From an uncultured Oscillospiraceae bacterium (GTDB lineage: Bacteria > Bacillota > Clostridia > Oscillospirales > Oscillospiraceae): 64,000 bases of DNA. Below, piece after piece: positions 26,118-34,951 of the stretch (position 1 is its first letter; each line of letters begins with the position of its first letter). Where the stretch lies: NCBI GenBank assembly GCA_900757655.1, contig CAAEOT010000025.1, positions 13,533 to 77,532 on the forward strand, given 5' to 3'. Under the pieces are notes generated by a model. The model had not been told where the DNA came from. It saw nothing but the letters and a program-made list of their open reading frames with translations, and did no database searches. The position numbers and the translations under genes are program-made.

Positions 26118-27830
26118 ATGTCTGATCACTTTAAGAACTTTGATGAGCTGTTCCGCGATGAGCGGGATTCGTCCCGTCCGCAGCGTCCGGCCCAGCAGCG
26201 TCCGGCAGCTGCACAGCCTGCCCGCCGCCGCCCGGCCCAGCCGCGTCCGGTGCAGCCGGAGGGACAGCGTCCCGCACGCCCGGCCCAGCCGCGTCCGGTG
26301 CAGCCGGAAGGACAGCGCCCCGCGCGTCCGGCCCAACCGCGTCCGGTGCAGCCGGAGGGGCAGCAGCGTCCCGCGCGCCCGGCTCAGCCGCGTCCGGTGC
26401 AGCCGGAGGGACAACGGCCTGCTCATCCGGCGCGTCCGGATGCCCAGCAGCGCGCGGCTGCACATCCGCACGCCGTGCAGCCGGAGGGGCAGCAGCGTCC
26501 TGTCCGTCCCCGTCCCGCGCAGCCGCATGCCCAGGCCCGCCCGGAGCAGTCTCGGGATCTGCACGCCGAACAGCCGCAGCGGCCGGTCCGTCCGCGCCCG
26601 GAGGGCCAGCAGACGCACGCCGTGCGGCCGCGGCCGGTCTCGCGCCCTGCACCGGAGGCGGAGGTGCAGGCAGAGCCCATCGAGCGCCCTGTACGCCCGG
26701 CTGAGCCGGAAGTGCCGCGCCGCGCCGGACGCAGCGGCTGTCTTGGCGGCCTGATCTATTTTGCCTTTGTCGTCAGCATCAGCATCATTCTCGCCTGTGT
26801 CGGCTGGATGGCGGCGTCGGACGTGCTCGCGCTCAACAAAGAGCCGGTCACGGCGACGGTCACGCTCGACAAGGCCGAGTTCAAGGATGTTACCATTTCG
26901 TACACGGATGCCGAGGGCAACGCCAAGGAGCGCTCCGGCCATCAGGTGAGCGTAGGCTATGTGGCGAAGCAGCTCAAGGATGCCGGCATCATCAAGTACA
27001 AGGGCCTCTTTGAGCTCTACTGCAGCGTCTCGCACGCGAAAACGAAGATCGACCCCGGCACGTACGAGCTGAGCACGAACTATGATTACCGTGCCCTCGT
27101 CAAGAAGATGCAGGTCGGCTCCGGCGCCATGGTCACGACCAAGGTCACCATTCCCGAGGGCTATACGATGGAGCAGATCTTCCACAAGCTCGAGGATGAA
27201 AACGTCTGCTCGTATGACGACCTCATGGACGCGGCAGCCAATTATTCGTACAACTACTCGTTCATCGACCAGAGTATGCAGGGCGATGCCAAGCGCCTTG
27301 AGGGCTTCCTGTTCCCGGACACGTATGAGTTCTATCAGGGCATGCAGGCATCGAGCGCCATCAATAAGTTCCTGGAGAACTTCCACGACCGTCTCACGGC
27401 CGAGATGCTCGAAAAGGCGGACGAGCGCGGCATGACCATGCAGGAGGTCGTCACGGTCGCATCCATGATTGAGAAGGAAGCGGCCAACGACGATGAGCGC
27501 GCCATGATCGCCGCCGTCATCTATAACCGCATCGAAGCGGGCATGCCGCTGCAGATCGACTCGACGATCATGTATGTTCTGCCGGAGCACAAGGATGTCC
27601 TCACCGTGGAGGATACGAAGATCGACAGCCCGTATAACACCTATCAGAACAAGGGCCTGCCGCCCACGCCGATCGCGAACCCCGGCCTTGCGTCCATCAA
27701 GGCGACGCTCTCGCCGGCGAGCACGCAGGCGCTGTACTACGCGCTCGACGCCGAGTCCGGCACGCACAAGTTCTTCACGAACTACGGCGAGTTCCAGGCG
27801 TTCGTGGCCAAACAGAGTTATTCACAATAA
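26118..27830 (+). CDS. mltG: Endolytic transglycosylase MltG with a long Pro/Gln/Arg repeat N terminus
   Basis: 570 residues. Residues 1-200 are cytoplasmic, low-complexity and probably disordered, built of RPAQPRPVQPEGQ-type repeats. One membrane helix follows (about 213-235). The extracellular YceG domain runs to the end: VTTKVTIPEGYTMEQIFHKLE, the catalytic-glutamate motif TVASMIEKEAAND near residue 455, LQIDSTIMYVL, and NTYQNKGLPPTPIANPGLASI. MltG cleaves nascent glycan strands. It starts behind AGGGAG. The repeats have the surrounding codon bias, so this looks like repeat expansion rather than recent transfer. Confidence 0.92.
   Translation: MSDHFKNFDELFRDERDSSRPQRPAQQRPAAAQPARRRPAQPRPVQPEGQRPARPAQPRPVQPEGQRPARPAQPRPVQPEGQQRPARPAQPRPVQPEGQRPAHPARPDAQQRAAAHPHAVQPEGQQRPVRPRPAQPHAQARPEQSRDLHAEQPQRPVRPRPEGQQTHAVRPRPVSRPAPEAEVQAEPIERPVRPAEPEVPRRAGRSGCLGGLIYFAFVVSISIILACVGWMAASDVLALNKEPVTATVTLDKAEFKDVTISYTDAEGNAKERSGHQVSVGYVAKQLKDAGIIKYKGLFELYCSVSHAKTKIDPGTYELSTNYDYRALVKKMQVGSGAMVTTKVTIPEGYTMEQIFHKLEDENVCSYDDLMDAAANYSYNYSFIDQSMQGDAKRLEGFLFPDTYEFYQGMQASSAINKFLENFHDRLTAEMLEKADERGMTMQEVVTVASMIEKEAANDDERAMIAAVIYNRIEAGMPLQIDSTIMYVLPEHKDVLTVEDTKIDSPYNTYQNKGLPPTPIANPGLASIKATLSPASTQALYYALDAESGTHKFFTNYGEFQAFVAKQSYSQ
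26235..26430 (+). repeat. Tandem coding repeats in mltG
   Basis: Four copies of a 39-51 base unit encoding RPAQPRPVQPEGQ, separated by RPA- or QRPA-encoding insertions, followed by more diverged HAVQPEGQQ-like units to about 26640. Units are nearly identical at DNA level (CGTCCGGTGCAGCCGGAGGG recurs), so copy number could vary between strains. Confidence 0.85.
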
Positions 27831-27843
27831 GCGGGGTTGATTC

Positions 27844-29103
27844 ATGAACAAACCGGAATTGTTATGCCCTGCCGGAGATCTGGAGCGCCTGCAAATGGCG
27901 CTCCATTTCGGTGCAGATGCAGTATATCTGGCCGGGGCGCAGTTCGGCATGCGCGCCGGAGCCGAAAATTTCACGCCGGACGGCATCCGCGCGGCCGTGC
28001 AGCTTGCGCACGCGCAGGGCGCCGCCGTGCACGTGACGTGCAACACATTGCCGCGTGATGACGAGATGGTGCAGCTGCCGGCGTATCTGGAGCTGCTCGA
28101 CGATGCGGGGGTGGATGCGATCATCGCGGCCGATCTCGGCGTTATTACGCTTGCCAAGCGCTATGCGCCGCACGTCGCGCTGCACGTCAGCACGCAGTTC
28201 GGCGTGGTCAATTCGGCGGCGGCCGCGGCGCTGCATGACCTCGGCGCGCAGCGGGTCGTGCTCGCGCGCGAGCTCTCGCTCGCCGAGATCACCGCCATCC
28301 GCGCCCACACGCCGCCCGAGCTGGAGCTCGAGGCGTTTGTGCACGGGGCGATGTGCGTGTCGTTTTCCGGTCGCTGCCTGCTGTCGAACTACCTCACCGG
28401 GCGCGATGCCAACCGCGGCCGTTGCGCCCAGCCCTGCCGCTGGAAGTACGGCCTCACGGAGTCCAAGCGCCCGGGTCAGGTGTTCGACATCACGGAAGAT
28501 GAACGGGGGACGTACATCTTCAATTCCCGCGACATGTGCATGATCGACCACCTGCCGGAGCTGCTGGCAGCCGGCATCACGAGCCTGAAGATCGAGGGGC
28601 GCACCAAGAGCGCCTATTACGTCGGCGCGGTCACGAATGCCTACCGCCACGCGCTCGATGATGCCATCGCCGGGCGTCCGCTCGACCCGGTCTGGCAGCG
28701 CGAGGTGCTTCAGATCAGCCACCGCCCGTACAGCACCGGGTTCTATTTCGGTCAGCCGGGGCAGTATACGGCAAACTCCGCCTACTTTGCCGGGGCGGAG
28801 GTCTGCGCCGTCGTGGAGGGCACTGCGCCCGATGGGCGCGCCGTGCTGACGCAGCGCAACAAGTTTGCCGTCGGCGATACGCTTGAGCTGATTACGAGCA
28901 CCGATGCGCCTGTGACCTTTACGGCGCAGGACCTGCGTGACGGGGACGGCGAGGCGCTTGAGACCGTGCCGCACCCGATGCAGCGCTTTACCATGCCGCT
29001 GCCGTGCAAGGCAGCGCCTTTGTCGCTTGTGCGGCGGAAATTACCCGCCGAAACGGTTGACATCCGGCTCGAATGTGGTAGAATAAAAGAATCCAGAACA
29101 TAA
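27844..29103 (+). CDS. Peptidase U32 family protein (TrhP/RlhA-like)
   Basis: 419 residues. It opens with ELLCPAGDLERLQMALHFGADAVYLA, then LELEAFVHGAMCVSFSGRCLLSNYLTGRDANRGRCAQPCRWKY, the U32 signature with four clustered cysteines. Family members act in RNA hydroxylation (TrhP on tRNA U34, RlhA on 23S rRNA) rather than proteolysis. Which reaction applies here cannot be settled. It sits 13 bases after mltG, a common clostridial pair. The last 20 codons run to the alaS leader. Confidence 0.88.
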   Translation: MNKPELLCPAGDLERLQMALHFGADAVYLAGAQFGMRAGAENFTPDGIRAAVQLAHAQGAAVHVTCNTLPRDDEMVQLPAYLELLDDAGVDAIIAADLGVITLAKRYAPHVALHVSTQFGVVNSAAAAALHDLGAQRVVLARELSLAEITAIRAHTPPELELEAFVHGAMCVSFSGRCLLSNYLTGRDANRGRCAQPCRWKYGLTESKRPGQVFDITEDERGTYIFNSRDMCMIDHLPELLAAGITSLKIEGRTKSAYYVGAVTNAYRHALDDAIAGRPLDPVWQREVLQISHRPYSTGFYFGQPGQYTANSAYFAGAEVCAVVEGTAPDGRAVLTQRNKFAVGDTLELITSTDAPVTFTAQDLRDGDGEALETVPHPMQRFTMPLPCKAAPLSLVRRKLPAETVDIRLECGRIKESRT

Positions 29104-29114
29104 CGCTTTGATGG

Positions 29115-29328
29115 AGAAAAGCTGTGCAGCACCCGGTCGGCAGAGAGAAGGGGACGGTGGAAGCCCTTCGACCGGCAGCATGGCGGCCGCTCCGGAGCGG
29201 CCTGGGACGACCGGGACGTCTGTCCGCGTTAAGGACGACTTGAGACGCCGCGTGAGCGGCAATCAGGGTGGTACCGTGAATGCTCGAATGCCTTCGCCCC
29301 TGTCCATGGGGTGGAGGCATCTTTTTTT
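29115..29328 (+). promoter_or_regulatory. T-box leader (tRNA-Ala responsive) with terminator
   Basis: The T-box core AGGGTGGTACCGTG lies at 29265-29278. A terminator hairpin follows, AATGCC...GGCAT (29287-29320) with T7 at 29322-29328. Upstream are the stem I elements with a GAGAGAAG E-loop-like block near 29140. Uncharged tRNA pairing with the T-box bases stabilises the antiterminator. tRNA-Ala is inferred from alaS downstream; I could not place the specifier codon with certainty. It controls the zinc-ribbon gene and alaS together. Confidence 0.92.
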
Positions 29329-29343
29329 GAAAGGAGACGTGTT

Positions 29344-29550
29344 ATGGACTGTCTGCGTTGTCACAGTGAGATGGAGCATCTGGGGCATGAGTCCCTGCAG
29401 CTCGGGCAATACGGTTTTTTGACCGGCCACCTGTCCAACCTCTTTTCCGGTGCGCTGGAGGTCGATATTTATGCCTGCAGGCACTGCGGCAAGCTGGAGT
29501 TTTACCGCGCGGACGCGCCTAGCCTTTCCGAGCGGCTGCAAAAAGAGTGA
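29344..29550 (+). CDS. Small zinc-ribbon protein
   Basis: 68 residues. Two CxxC knuckles, CLRC at residues 3-6 and CRHC near residue 50, flank a hydrophobic middle (LSNLFSGALEVDIYAC). Such proteins commonly sit next to tRNA synthetase or stress genes and are of unknown function. It has AAAGGAGA upstream and begins right after the T-box terminator, so its expression should rise when Ala-tRNA is short. alaS starts 33 bases downstream. Confidence 0.75.
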   Translation: MDCLRCHSEMEHLGHESLQLGQYGFLTGHLSNLFSGALEVDIYACRHCGKLEFYRADAPSLSERLQKE

Positions 29551-29583
29551 AGCAAGAGAATTTGAATTGGAGGATAGATGATT

Positions 29584-32226
29584 ATGAAACCATATGGTCT
29601 GAATGAACTGCGCGAGATGTTCCTGCGTTTTTTCGAGACGAAGGGGCACCTGCGCCTGCCGAGCTTCTCGCTCATCCCGCAGGATGATGCGAGCCTGCTG
29701 CTCATCAACTCCGGCATGGCGCCGATGAAGCCCTATTTCAAGGGCGACAAGGAGCCGCCGCGCCACCGTGTCTGCACCTGCCAGAAGTGCATCCGCACCG
29801 GCGACATTGAAAACATCGGCAAGACCGCGCGCCACGGCACGTATTTTGAGATGCTCGGCAACTTCTCCTTCGGCGACTACTTCAAGCATGAAGCCATCGC
29901 TTGGTCGTGGGAGTTTCTGACGAGCCCGGACTGGGTCGGCCTCGACCCCGAGCGGTTGTATCCGTCCGTGTATGAGAAGGACGACGAGGCGTTCAACATC
30001 TGGCGCGACGAGATCGGTATCCCCGAGAGCCGTATCACCCGCCTCGGCAAGGAGGATAACTTCTGGGAGCACGGCTCCGGCCCGTGCGGCCCCTGCTCGG
30101 AGATCTATTTTGACCGCGGTGAGGAATACGGCTGCGGCAAGCCGGACTGTGCGCCCGGCTGCGACTGCGACCGCTATATGGAGGTCTGGAACAACGTCTT
30201 TTCCCAGTTTGACAATGACGGCAACGGCAACTACTCTGACCTCATTCAGAAGAATATCGACACCGGCATGGGCCTCGAGCGTCTGGCCGTTGTCTGCCAG
30301 GGCGTGGATTCGCTCTTCGATGTGGACACCGTTATGAACATCACCCACAAGGTCAGCGAGATCACCGGAGCGCACTATGGCGACAGCCATAAGACGGACG
30401 TGTCCCTGCGCGTCATCACCGACCATATCCGCGCCTCCGTCATGATGATCTCGGACGGAATCCTGCCGTCGAACGAGGGCCGTGGCTATGTGCTGCGCCG
30501 TCTGCTGCGCCGCGCAGCGCGCCACGGAAAGCTCCTCGGCGTCAACGAGCCGTTCCTGTATCAGGTCGTGGACATGGTCGTGCACGAAAACGAGTGCCAG
30601 TACCCCGAGCTGCGCGAGAAGCAGGCGTATATCACCCGTGTCATCCGCAACGAGGAGGAGAACTTCGCCAAGACTATCGACGCCGGCATGCACATCTTTT
30701 CCGACTTGCTCGCCGAGCATCAGGCCAAGGGCGAGCTTGTGTTCTCCGGCGCGGATGCGTTCAAGCTCTATGATACCTACGGTTTCCCGATCGACCTGAC
30801 CCGCGAGATGGTGCAGGAGCAGGACATGACCGTGGATGAGGACGCGTTCCAGAATCTTATGGAGCAGCAGCGCGTGCGCGCGAGAAAGGCGCGCGAGGCG
30901 CTCGGCGATCTGGCATGGGCCGGTGTGGATCTCGGCCTCGACCCGACGCCGACGCAGTTTACCGGCCATGACCACACGGTCGATCAGGGCACAATCCTGG
31001 CTATCGTCTGCGATGGGGAGGTCTGCTCGGAGATCGACGAGGGCAAGCAGGGCGTGCTCGTGCTCGACTGCACGCCGTTTTATGCCGAAATGGGCGGCCA
31101 GGTGGCCGACCACGGCGTCATTGAGACCGACGGCGCGCTCTTCCAGGTGACGGACGTCCAGAAGGATAAGGCCGGCAAGTTCCTGCACCACGGCGTGATG
31201 CACTCCGGCCATCTGCAGGTCGAGCAGACCGTCACGGCGCGCATCGACACCGACCGCCGCAAGGCGATCATGCGTGCGCACTCGGCCACGCACCTGCTGC
31301 AGGCCGCGCTGCGCGAGGTGCTGGGCGACCATGTGCATCAGGCGGGCTCGCTCGTCGAACCGGACCGTCTGCGCTTTGACCTGACGCATTTCTCGGCCAT
31401 CACGCCCGAGGAGCTGGAGCGGGTCAATGAGATCGTCGGCGACTGGATCCTCGACGGTATGGACGTTACCGTGTCCGAGATGTCCATGGCACAGGCCAAG
31501 GCCAGCGGCGCGACGGCGCTCTTCAGCGAGAAGTACGGCGATGTCGTGCGTGTGGTGAACATGGGCGGCAAGTCCATCGAGCTCTGCGGCGGCACGCATG
31601 TGGATAACACCGCAAAGATCGGCCCGTTCCGCATCACGGGCGAGAGCTCGGTCGCTTCCGGTGTGCGCCGCGTGGAGGCGATCACCGGCAAGGCCTATCT
31701 GCGCGAGATGGAGGCCGTCAACCGCCGTATGTACGCGGCGGCCGAGGTGCTGCACGCCAAGCCTGCCGACCTCATTGCGAAGGCGAAGGGCTTTACGGCG
31801 GAGCTCAAAGAGGCACGCCAGAATGTCGAGCGTATGAAAGAGAAGATCCTGCACAGCGACGTCGACCGCTTCCTCTATGCCTCGAAGAACATTGGCGGCA
31901 TCAAGGTCATCACGACGACGCGCACCGACCTCGATGCCGGTGACCTGCGCAAGCTCGGCGACTTCCTGCGCGATAAGGATCCGGACACGGTCGCGGTGCT
32001 CGCGACGGCGACGGAGAGCAAGGTCACGTTCGTGGCCGTCTGCGGCAAGAACGCCGTGGCCAAGGGCATCCGCGCGGGCGATCTTGTGCGCGCCGTGTCG
32101 GCGGTCACCGGCGGCAAGGGCGGCGGCAAGCCGGACTCCGCCATGGGCGGCGGCAGCGAGGTGCTGAAGATCGACGACGCGCTGGCCATTGTGGACGATT
32201 TTGTGGCGGACAAGCTGGGACTGTAA
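29584..32226 (+). CDS. alaS: Alanyl-tRNA synthetase
   Basis: 880 residues, full length. The aminoacylation domain begins KPYGLNELREMFLRFFETKGH and has the CXC-type motifs and FWEHGSGPCGPCSEIYFDRG. The editing domain has HSATHLLQAALREVLGDHVHQAGS (zinc histidines) and CGGTHVD. The C-terminal DHHA1 domain ends in GGKGGGKPDSAMGGG. ATG 29584 is chosen because GGAGG then lies 10 bases upstream; ATG 29578 would leave only 4. It is under the T-box leader. Confidence 0.96.
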   Translation: MKPYGLNELREMFLRFFETKGHLRLPSFSLIPQDDASLLLINSGMAPMKPYFKGDKEPPRHRVCTCQKCIRTGDIENIGKTARHGTYFEMLGNFSFGDYFKHEAIAWSWEFLTSPDWVGLDPERLYPSVYEKDDEAFNIWRDEIGIPESRITRLGKEDNFWEHGSGPCGPCSEIYFDRGEEYGCGKPDCAPGCDCDRYMEVWNNVFSQFDNDGNGNYSDLIQKNIDTGMGLERLAVVCQGVDSLFDVDTVMNITHKVSEITGAHYGDSHKTDVSLRVITDHIRASVMMISDGILPSNEGRGYVLRRLLRRAARHGKLLGVNEPFLYQVVDMVVHENECQYPELREKQAYITRVIRNEEENFAKTIDAGMHIFSDLLAEHQAKGELVFSGADAFKLYDTYGFPIDLTREMVQEQDMTVDEDAFQNLMEQQRVRARKAREALGDLAWAGVDLGLDPTPTQFTGHDHTVDQGTILAIVCDGEVCSEIDEGKQGVLVLDCTPFYAEMGGQVADHGVIETDGALFQVTDVQKDKAGKFLHHGVMHSGHLQVEQTVTARIDTDRRKAIMRAHSATHLLQAALREVLGDHVHQAGSLVEPDRLRFDLTHFSAITPEELERVNEIVGDWILDGMDVTVSEMSMAQAKASGATALFSEKYGDVVRVVNMGGKSIELCGGTHVDNTAKIGPFRITGESSVASGVRRVEAITGKAYLREMEAVNRRMYAAAEVLHAKPADLIAKAKGFTAELKEARQNVERMKEKILHSDVDRFLYASKNIGGIKVITTTRTDLDAGDLRKLGDFLRDKDPDTVAVLATATESKVTFVAVCGKNAVAKGIRAGDLVRAVSAVTGGKGGGKPDSAMGGGSEVLKIDDALAIVDDFVADKLGL

Positions 32227-32239
32227 GGAGGTTACCATT

Positions 32240-32581
32240 ATGAACGATTGCCTGTTTTGTAAAATCGCGGCGGGGGAGATCCCCTCTACCTGCCTGTACA
32301 ATGATGACGATGTCTATGCCTTTCGCGACATCAATCCCCAGATGCCGGTGCATTTTCTCGTGATTCCGAAGCAGCACATCGACTCGGTCGCGGCCATCAC
32401 GGCGGAAAACTCCGCTGTGGTCGCTAAGTGTTTTGAGGTCATCGCGAAGCTCGCCGCGCAGGAGGGCCTGACCGGCGGCTACCGCGTCATCTCCAACTGC
32501 GGTGACGATGCCGGCCAGACCGTGCATCACCTGCACTTCCACGTCCTCGGCGGCGCGCCGATGGGAGAGAAGCTGCTGTAA
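32240..32581 (+). CDS. HIT-family nucleotide hydrolase
   Basis: 113 residues, the usual HIT/HINT length. CLFCKIAAGEIPS is the N-terminal zinc-like knuckle region, and the catalytic histidine triad is HHLHFHVLGG near residue 100. It hydrolyses adenosine phosphoramidates or similar nucleotides. The start ATG follows AAGGAGG 10 bases upstream and 13 bases after alaS, so it is probably in the T-box operon. Confidence 0.92.
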   Translation: MNDCLFCKIAAGEIPSTCLYNDDDVYAFRDINPQMPVHFLVIPKQHIDSVAAITAENSAVVAKCFEVIAKLAAQEGLTGGYRVISNCGDDAGQTVHHLHFHVLGGAPMGEKLL

Positions 32582-32594
32582 AGGCAACAAAATT

Positions 32595-32626
32595 CGGCGG
32601 CGGGCCTTGTTCCCGCTGCCGTTTTT
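32595..32626 (+). terminator. Terminator after the HIT gene
   Basis: CGGCGGCGGG (32595-32604) pairs with CCCGCTGCCG (32612-32621), with one G-T pair, followed by TTTTT. Confidence 0.82.
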
Positions 32627-32635
32627 GTTTATAAT
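32607..32635 (+). promoter_or_regulatory. Possible promoter of comEC
   Basis: TTGTTC (32607-32612), 17-base spacer, TATAAT (32630-32635). The -35 is imperfect and overlaps the preceding terminator hairpin. Confidence 0.5.
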
Positions 32636-32662
32636 GTCCCAAGAGAAAGAGAGGGAGACGGC

Positions 32663-34942
32663 GTGCGAAAGCTGGCATACTGCGCAGGCGGATTTTCGGC
32701 TGCGATTTTTCTGGCGCACTTTCTGCTGCCGGTGCGTTGGGTGCTGCCCGGTGCGCTTGCGGCGGTCGTGCTCGCACTCGTGACGCTGCTGCTCCCGGGG
32801 CAGACGCGCCGCCGGGTCATGGTGGCGCTGCTGTCGGCGGCCATCGGCTTCGGGTGGTACGCTGCGGCCACGGCCATGCGCCTGACACCCGCGCAGAACG
32901 TCTCCGGTGATGTGCAGACGGTCACGGCGCGCGTGACGGAGTATCCCGTTGCCTATGAGCGCAGCTATGGTCTGACCGTCGTGCTCACGAGCCCGAATGT
33001 GCCCGACTGCAAGGCGCGGCTCTATGTCTCCGATGCGGGCGCAGCCGACCTGCATCCTGGCGACGAGATCACGGCGGACGTGAAGCTCCGTCCATCCACG
33101 CTGCGCTACGGGGAGGAGACGGACTCCTATATTTCCAAGGGCATTTACCTCATCGGCAGCGTGCAGGACAAAACGCTCGAACGCACCGGCGTCTGGAAAA
33201 GCAGCTGGCTCTACTGGCCGAAAACCGTCGCCCAGTCGCTCAAGGCGAGCGCGCAGACCGCCTTCCCGGCGGATGTGCTGCCGTTTGCGCAGGCACTCAT
33301 GCTCGGCGATAAATCCGCGCTCTACGCGCAGGATCTCGACATTCCGCTCAGTACGACCGGCATCATGCACACGGTCGCGGTCTCCGGCCTGCATCTGGCG
33401 TTCCTGCTGGGCTTTTTGCGTCTGTTCACCGGCAACCGGCGCACGACGGCCATCATTGGCCTGCCGCTGATGGTCGTGTTCGTCGTCATGGCAGGGTGCA
33501 GCCCGTCGGTGCTGCGCGCGGCATTTATGACGGCGCTGCTGCTCTTTGCGCCGCTGCTCGGGCGGGAAAACGACCCGCCGACGTCGCTGCTGACCGCGCT
33601 GGCCATATTGCTCGCGGCCAACCCGTTTGCCGCGGCGAGCATCAGTCTGCAGCTCTCGTTTGCGTCCATGGCGGGCCTGTTTTGTGTCTCCGGTGCGCTG
33701 CACCGCGCGCTTGATGCGCGGCTGCTGCCCACTGATACAAAGCTCGCGCGGCCGCGGCGAAAGATCCGCGCCTTTTTCAGTGCCACAACGGCGAGCTCCG
33801 TCGGCGCCATGGTGTTTACCGTGCCGCTTACGGCGCTGCATTTCGGCAATATTTCGCTCATCGCGCCGGTTACAAACCTGCTCATTTTGTGGCTGCTGCC
33901 GGCTGCGTTCATCGGCTGCTATCTCGCGGCGCTGCTCGGCCTTGTCTGGGCATGGGGCGGCATGGCCCTTGCATGGGTGACGGCATGGCCGCTGCGCTAT
34001 ATCCTCGCAGTGGCAAAGCTGCTCTCCAAACTCCCGGGCGCGGTGCTTTTCACCGGTAACCGCATGGTCGTCTGGTGGCTCATGCTGGTATACGCCATGT
34101 TCGGCGCGGCGTGGCTGATCTCCCGCCGGCGCAAGGTACGCTATTGGATTCCAGCTGCATGCAGCGTGCTGGCGCTGTGTGCGGTGCTGACGGTCAATGC
34201 CGTGCAGCTGCAGCGCACCTCAACCGTGACGGCGCTCGATGTCAGTCAGGGGCAGAGCATCGTGTTTTCCAGTGGGCGGGCCTGCGCCGTGGTGGACTGC
34301 GGCGGCCGCTCCACCGCGGAGGATCCGGGTGATCTCGCGGCGCACAAGCTGCTCGCACAGGGACACCGGAGCCTCGACCTGCTCGTGCTCACGCATCCGC
34401 ATGACGATCATGTCAACGGTGTGCTGCGCCTGATGCACTGGCTCCCGGTGCGTGCCTTGGTCATTCCGGCCGCAGCAGACACAACGCAGGCTCCGCTGAG
34501 CGACATTCTTGCGCTCGCGGAGGCGAACCACACGGTCGTCGTGCGCGTAGACACCGAGCGGACGGTCACGGCCGGCGGCATCTCCGTGCACCTGTATCCG
34601 GAGCCCTGCGCCGGGCAGGAGGACGGCAGCATGATCGTGCTGACCTCCATCGGCGATTATGACACGCTCGTGCCCGGAGACGTGGACACGACGGCAGAGG
34701 TGAAGTTTTTGAGCAACTGCACCTATCCCGGTATTGAGCTGCTGCTCGTCGGCCACCACGGCTCCAAGAAGTCTACCTGCGACGCATGGCTGGATGCCAT
34801 TGCCCCGGATGCTGCGATCATCTCCGTTGGCTACAACAGCTACGGCCATCCGACGAGCGAAACGCTCGAGCGCTTGCAGGCGCACAACATACCGATCTAC
34901 CGCACCGACCAGATGGGTGACATCACGGTGCATCTCTCGTGA
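32663..34942 (+). CDS. comEC: ComEC/Rec2 DNA-uptake channel
   Basis: 759 residues, full three-part ComEC. N-terminal helices and an OB-like DUF4131 region (1-170) precede the polytopic competence domain with GIMHTVAVSGLHLAFLLGF, VVMAGCSPSVLRAAFM and further helices to about 505. A metallo-beta-lactamase domain follows (TALDVSQGQSIVF, VLTHPHDDHVNG, LLVGHHGSKKSTCD, ISVGYNSYGHPT). It moves single-stranded DNA across the membrane during transformation. GTG start behind AGAGGGAG. It pairs functionally with dprA. Confidence 0.93.
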   Translation: MRKLAYCAGGFSAAIFLAHFLLPVRWVLPGALAAVVLALVTLLLPGQTRRRVMVALLSAAIGFGWYAAATAMRLTPAQNVSGDVQTVTARVTEYPVAYERSYGLTVVLTSPNVPDCKARLYVSDAGAADLHPGDEITADVKLRPSTLRYGEETDSYISKGIYLIGSVQDKTLERTGVWKSSWLYWPKTVAQSLKASAQTAFPADVLPFAQALMLGDKSALYAQDLDIPLSTTGIMHTVAVSGLHLAFLLGFLRLFTGNRRTTAIIGLPLMVVFVVMAGCSPSVLRAAFMTALLLFAPLLGRENDPPTSLLTALAILLAANPFAAASISLQLSFASMAGLFCVSGALHRALDARLLPTDTKLARPRRKIRAFFSATTASSVGAMVFTVPLTALHFGNISLIAPVTNLLILWLLPAAFIGCYLAALLGLVWAWGGMALAWVTAWPLRYILAVAKLLSKLPGAVLFTGNRMVVWWLMLVYAMFGAAWLISRRRKVRYWIPAACSVLALCAVLTVNAVQLQRTSTVTALDVSQGQSIVFSSGRACAVVDCGGRSTAEDPGDLAAHKLLAQGHRSLDLLVLTHPHDDHVNGVLRLMHWLPVRALVIPAAADTTQAPLSDILALAEANHTVVVRVDTERTVTAGGISVHLYPEPCAGQEDGSMIVLTSIGDYDTLVPGDVDTTAEVKFLSNCTYPGIELLLVGHHGSKKSTCDAWLDAIAPDAAIISVGYNSYGHPTSETLERLQAHNIPIYRTDQMGDITVHLS

Positions 34943-34951
34943 GGAAACGCT

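Noticed and set aside
26235..26640. CRISPR-like array in the repeat region
   Set aside because: The repeats are in frame, code for the MltG tail and have no unique spacers.
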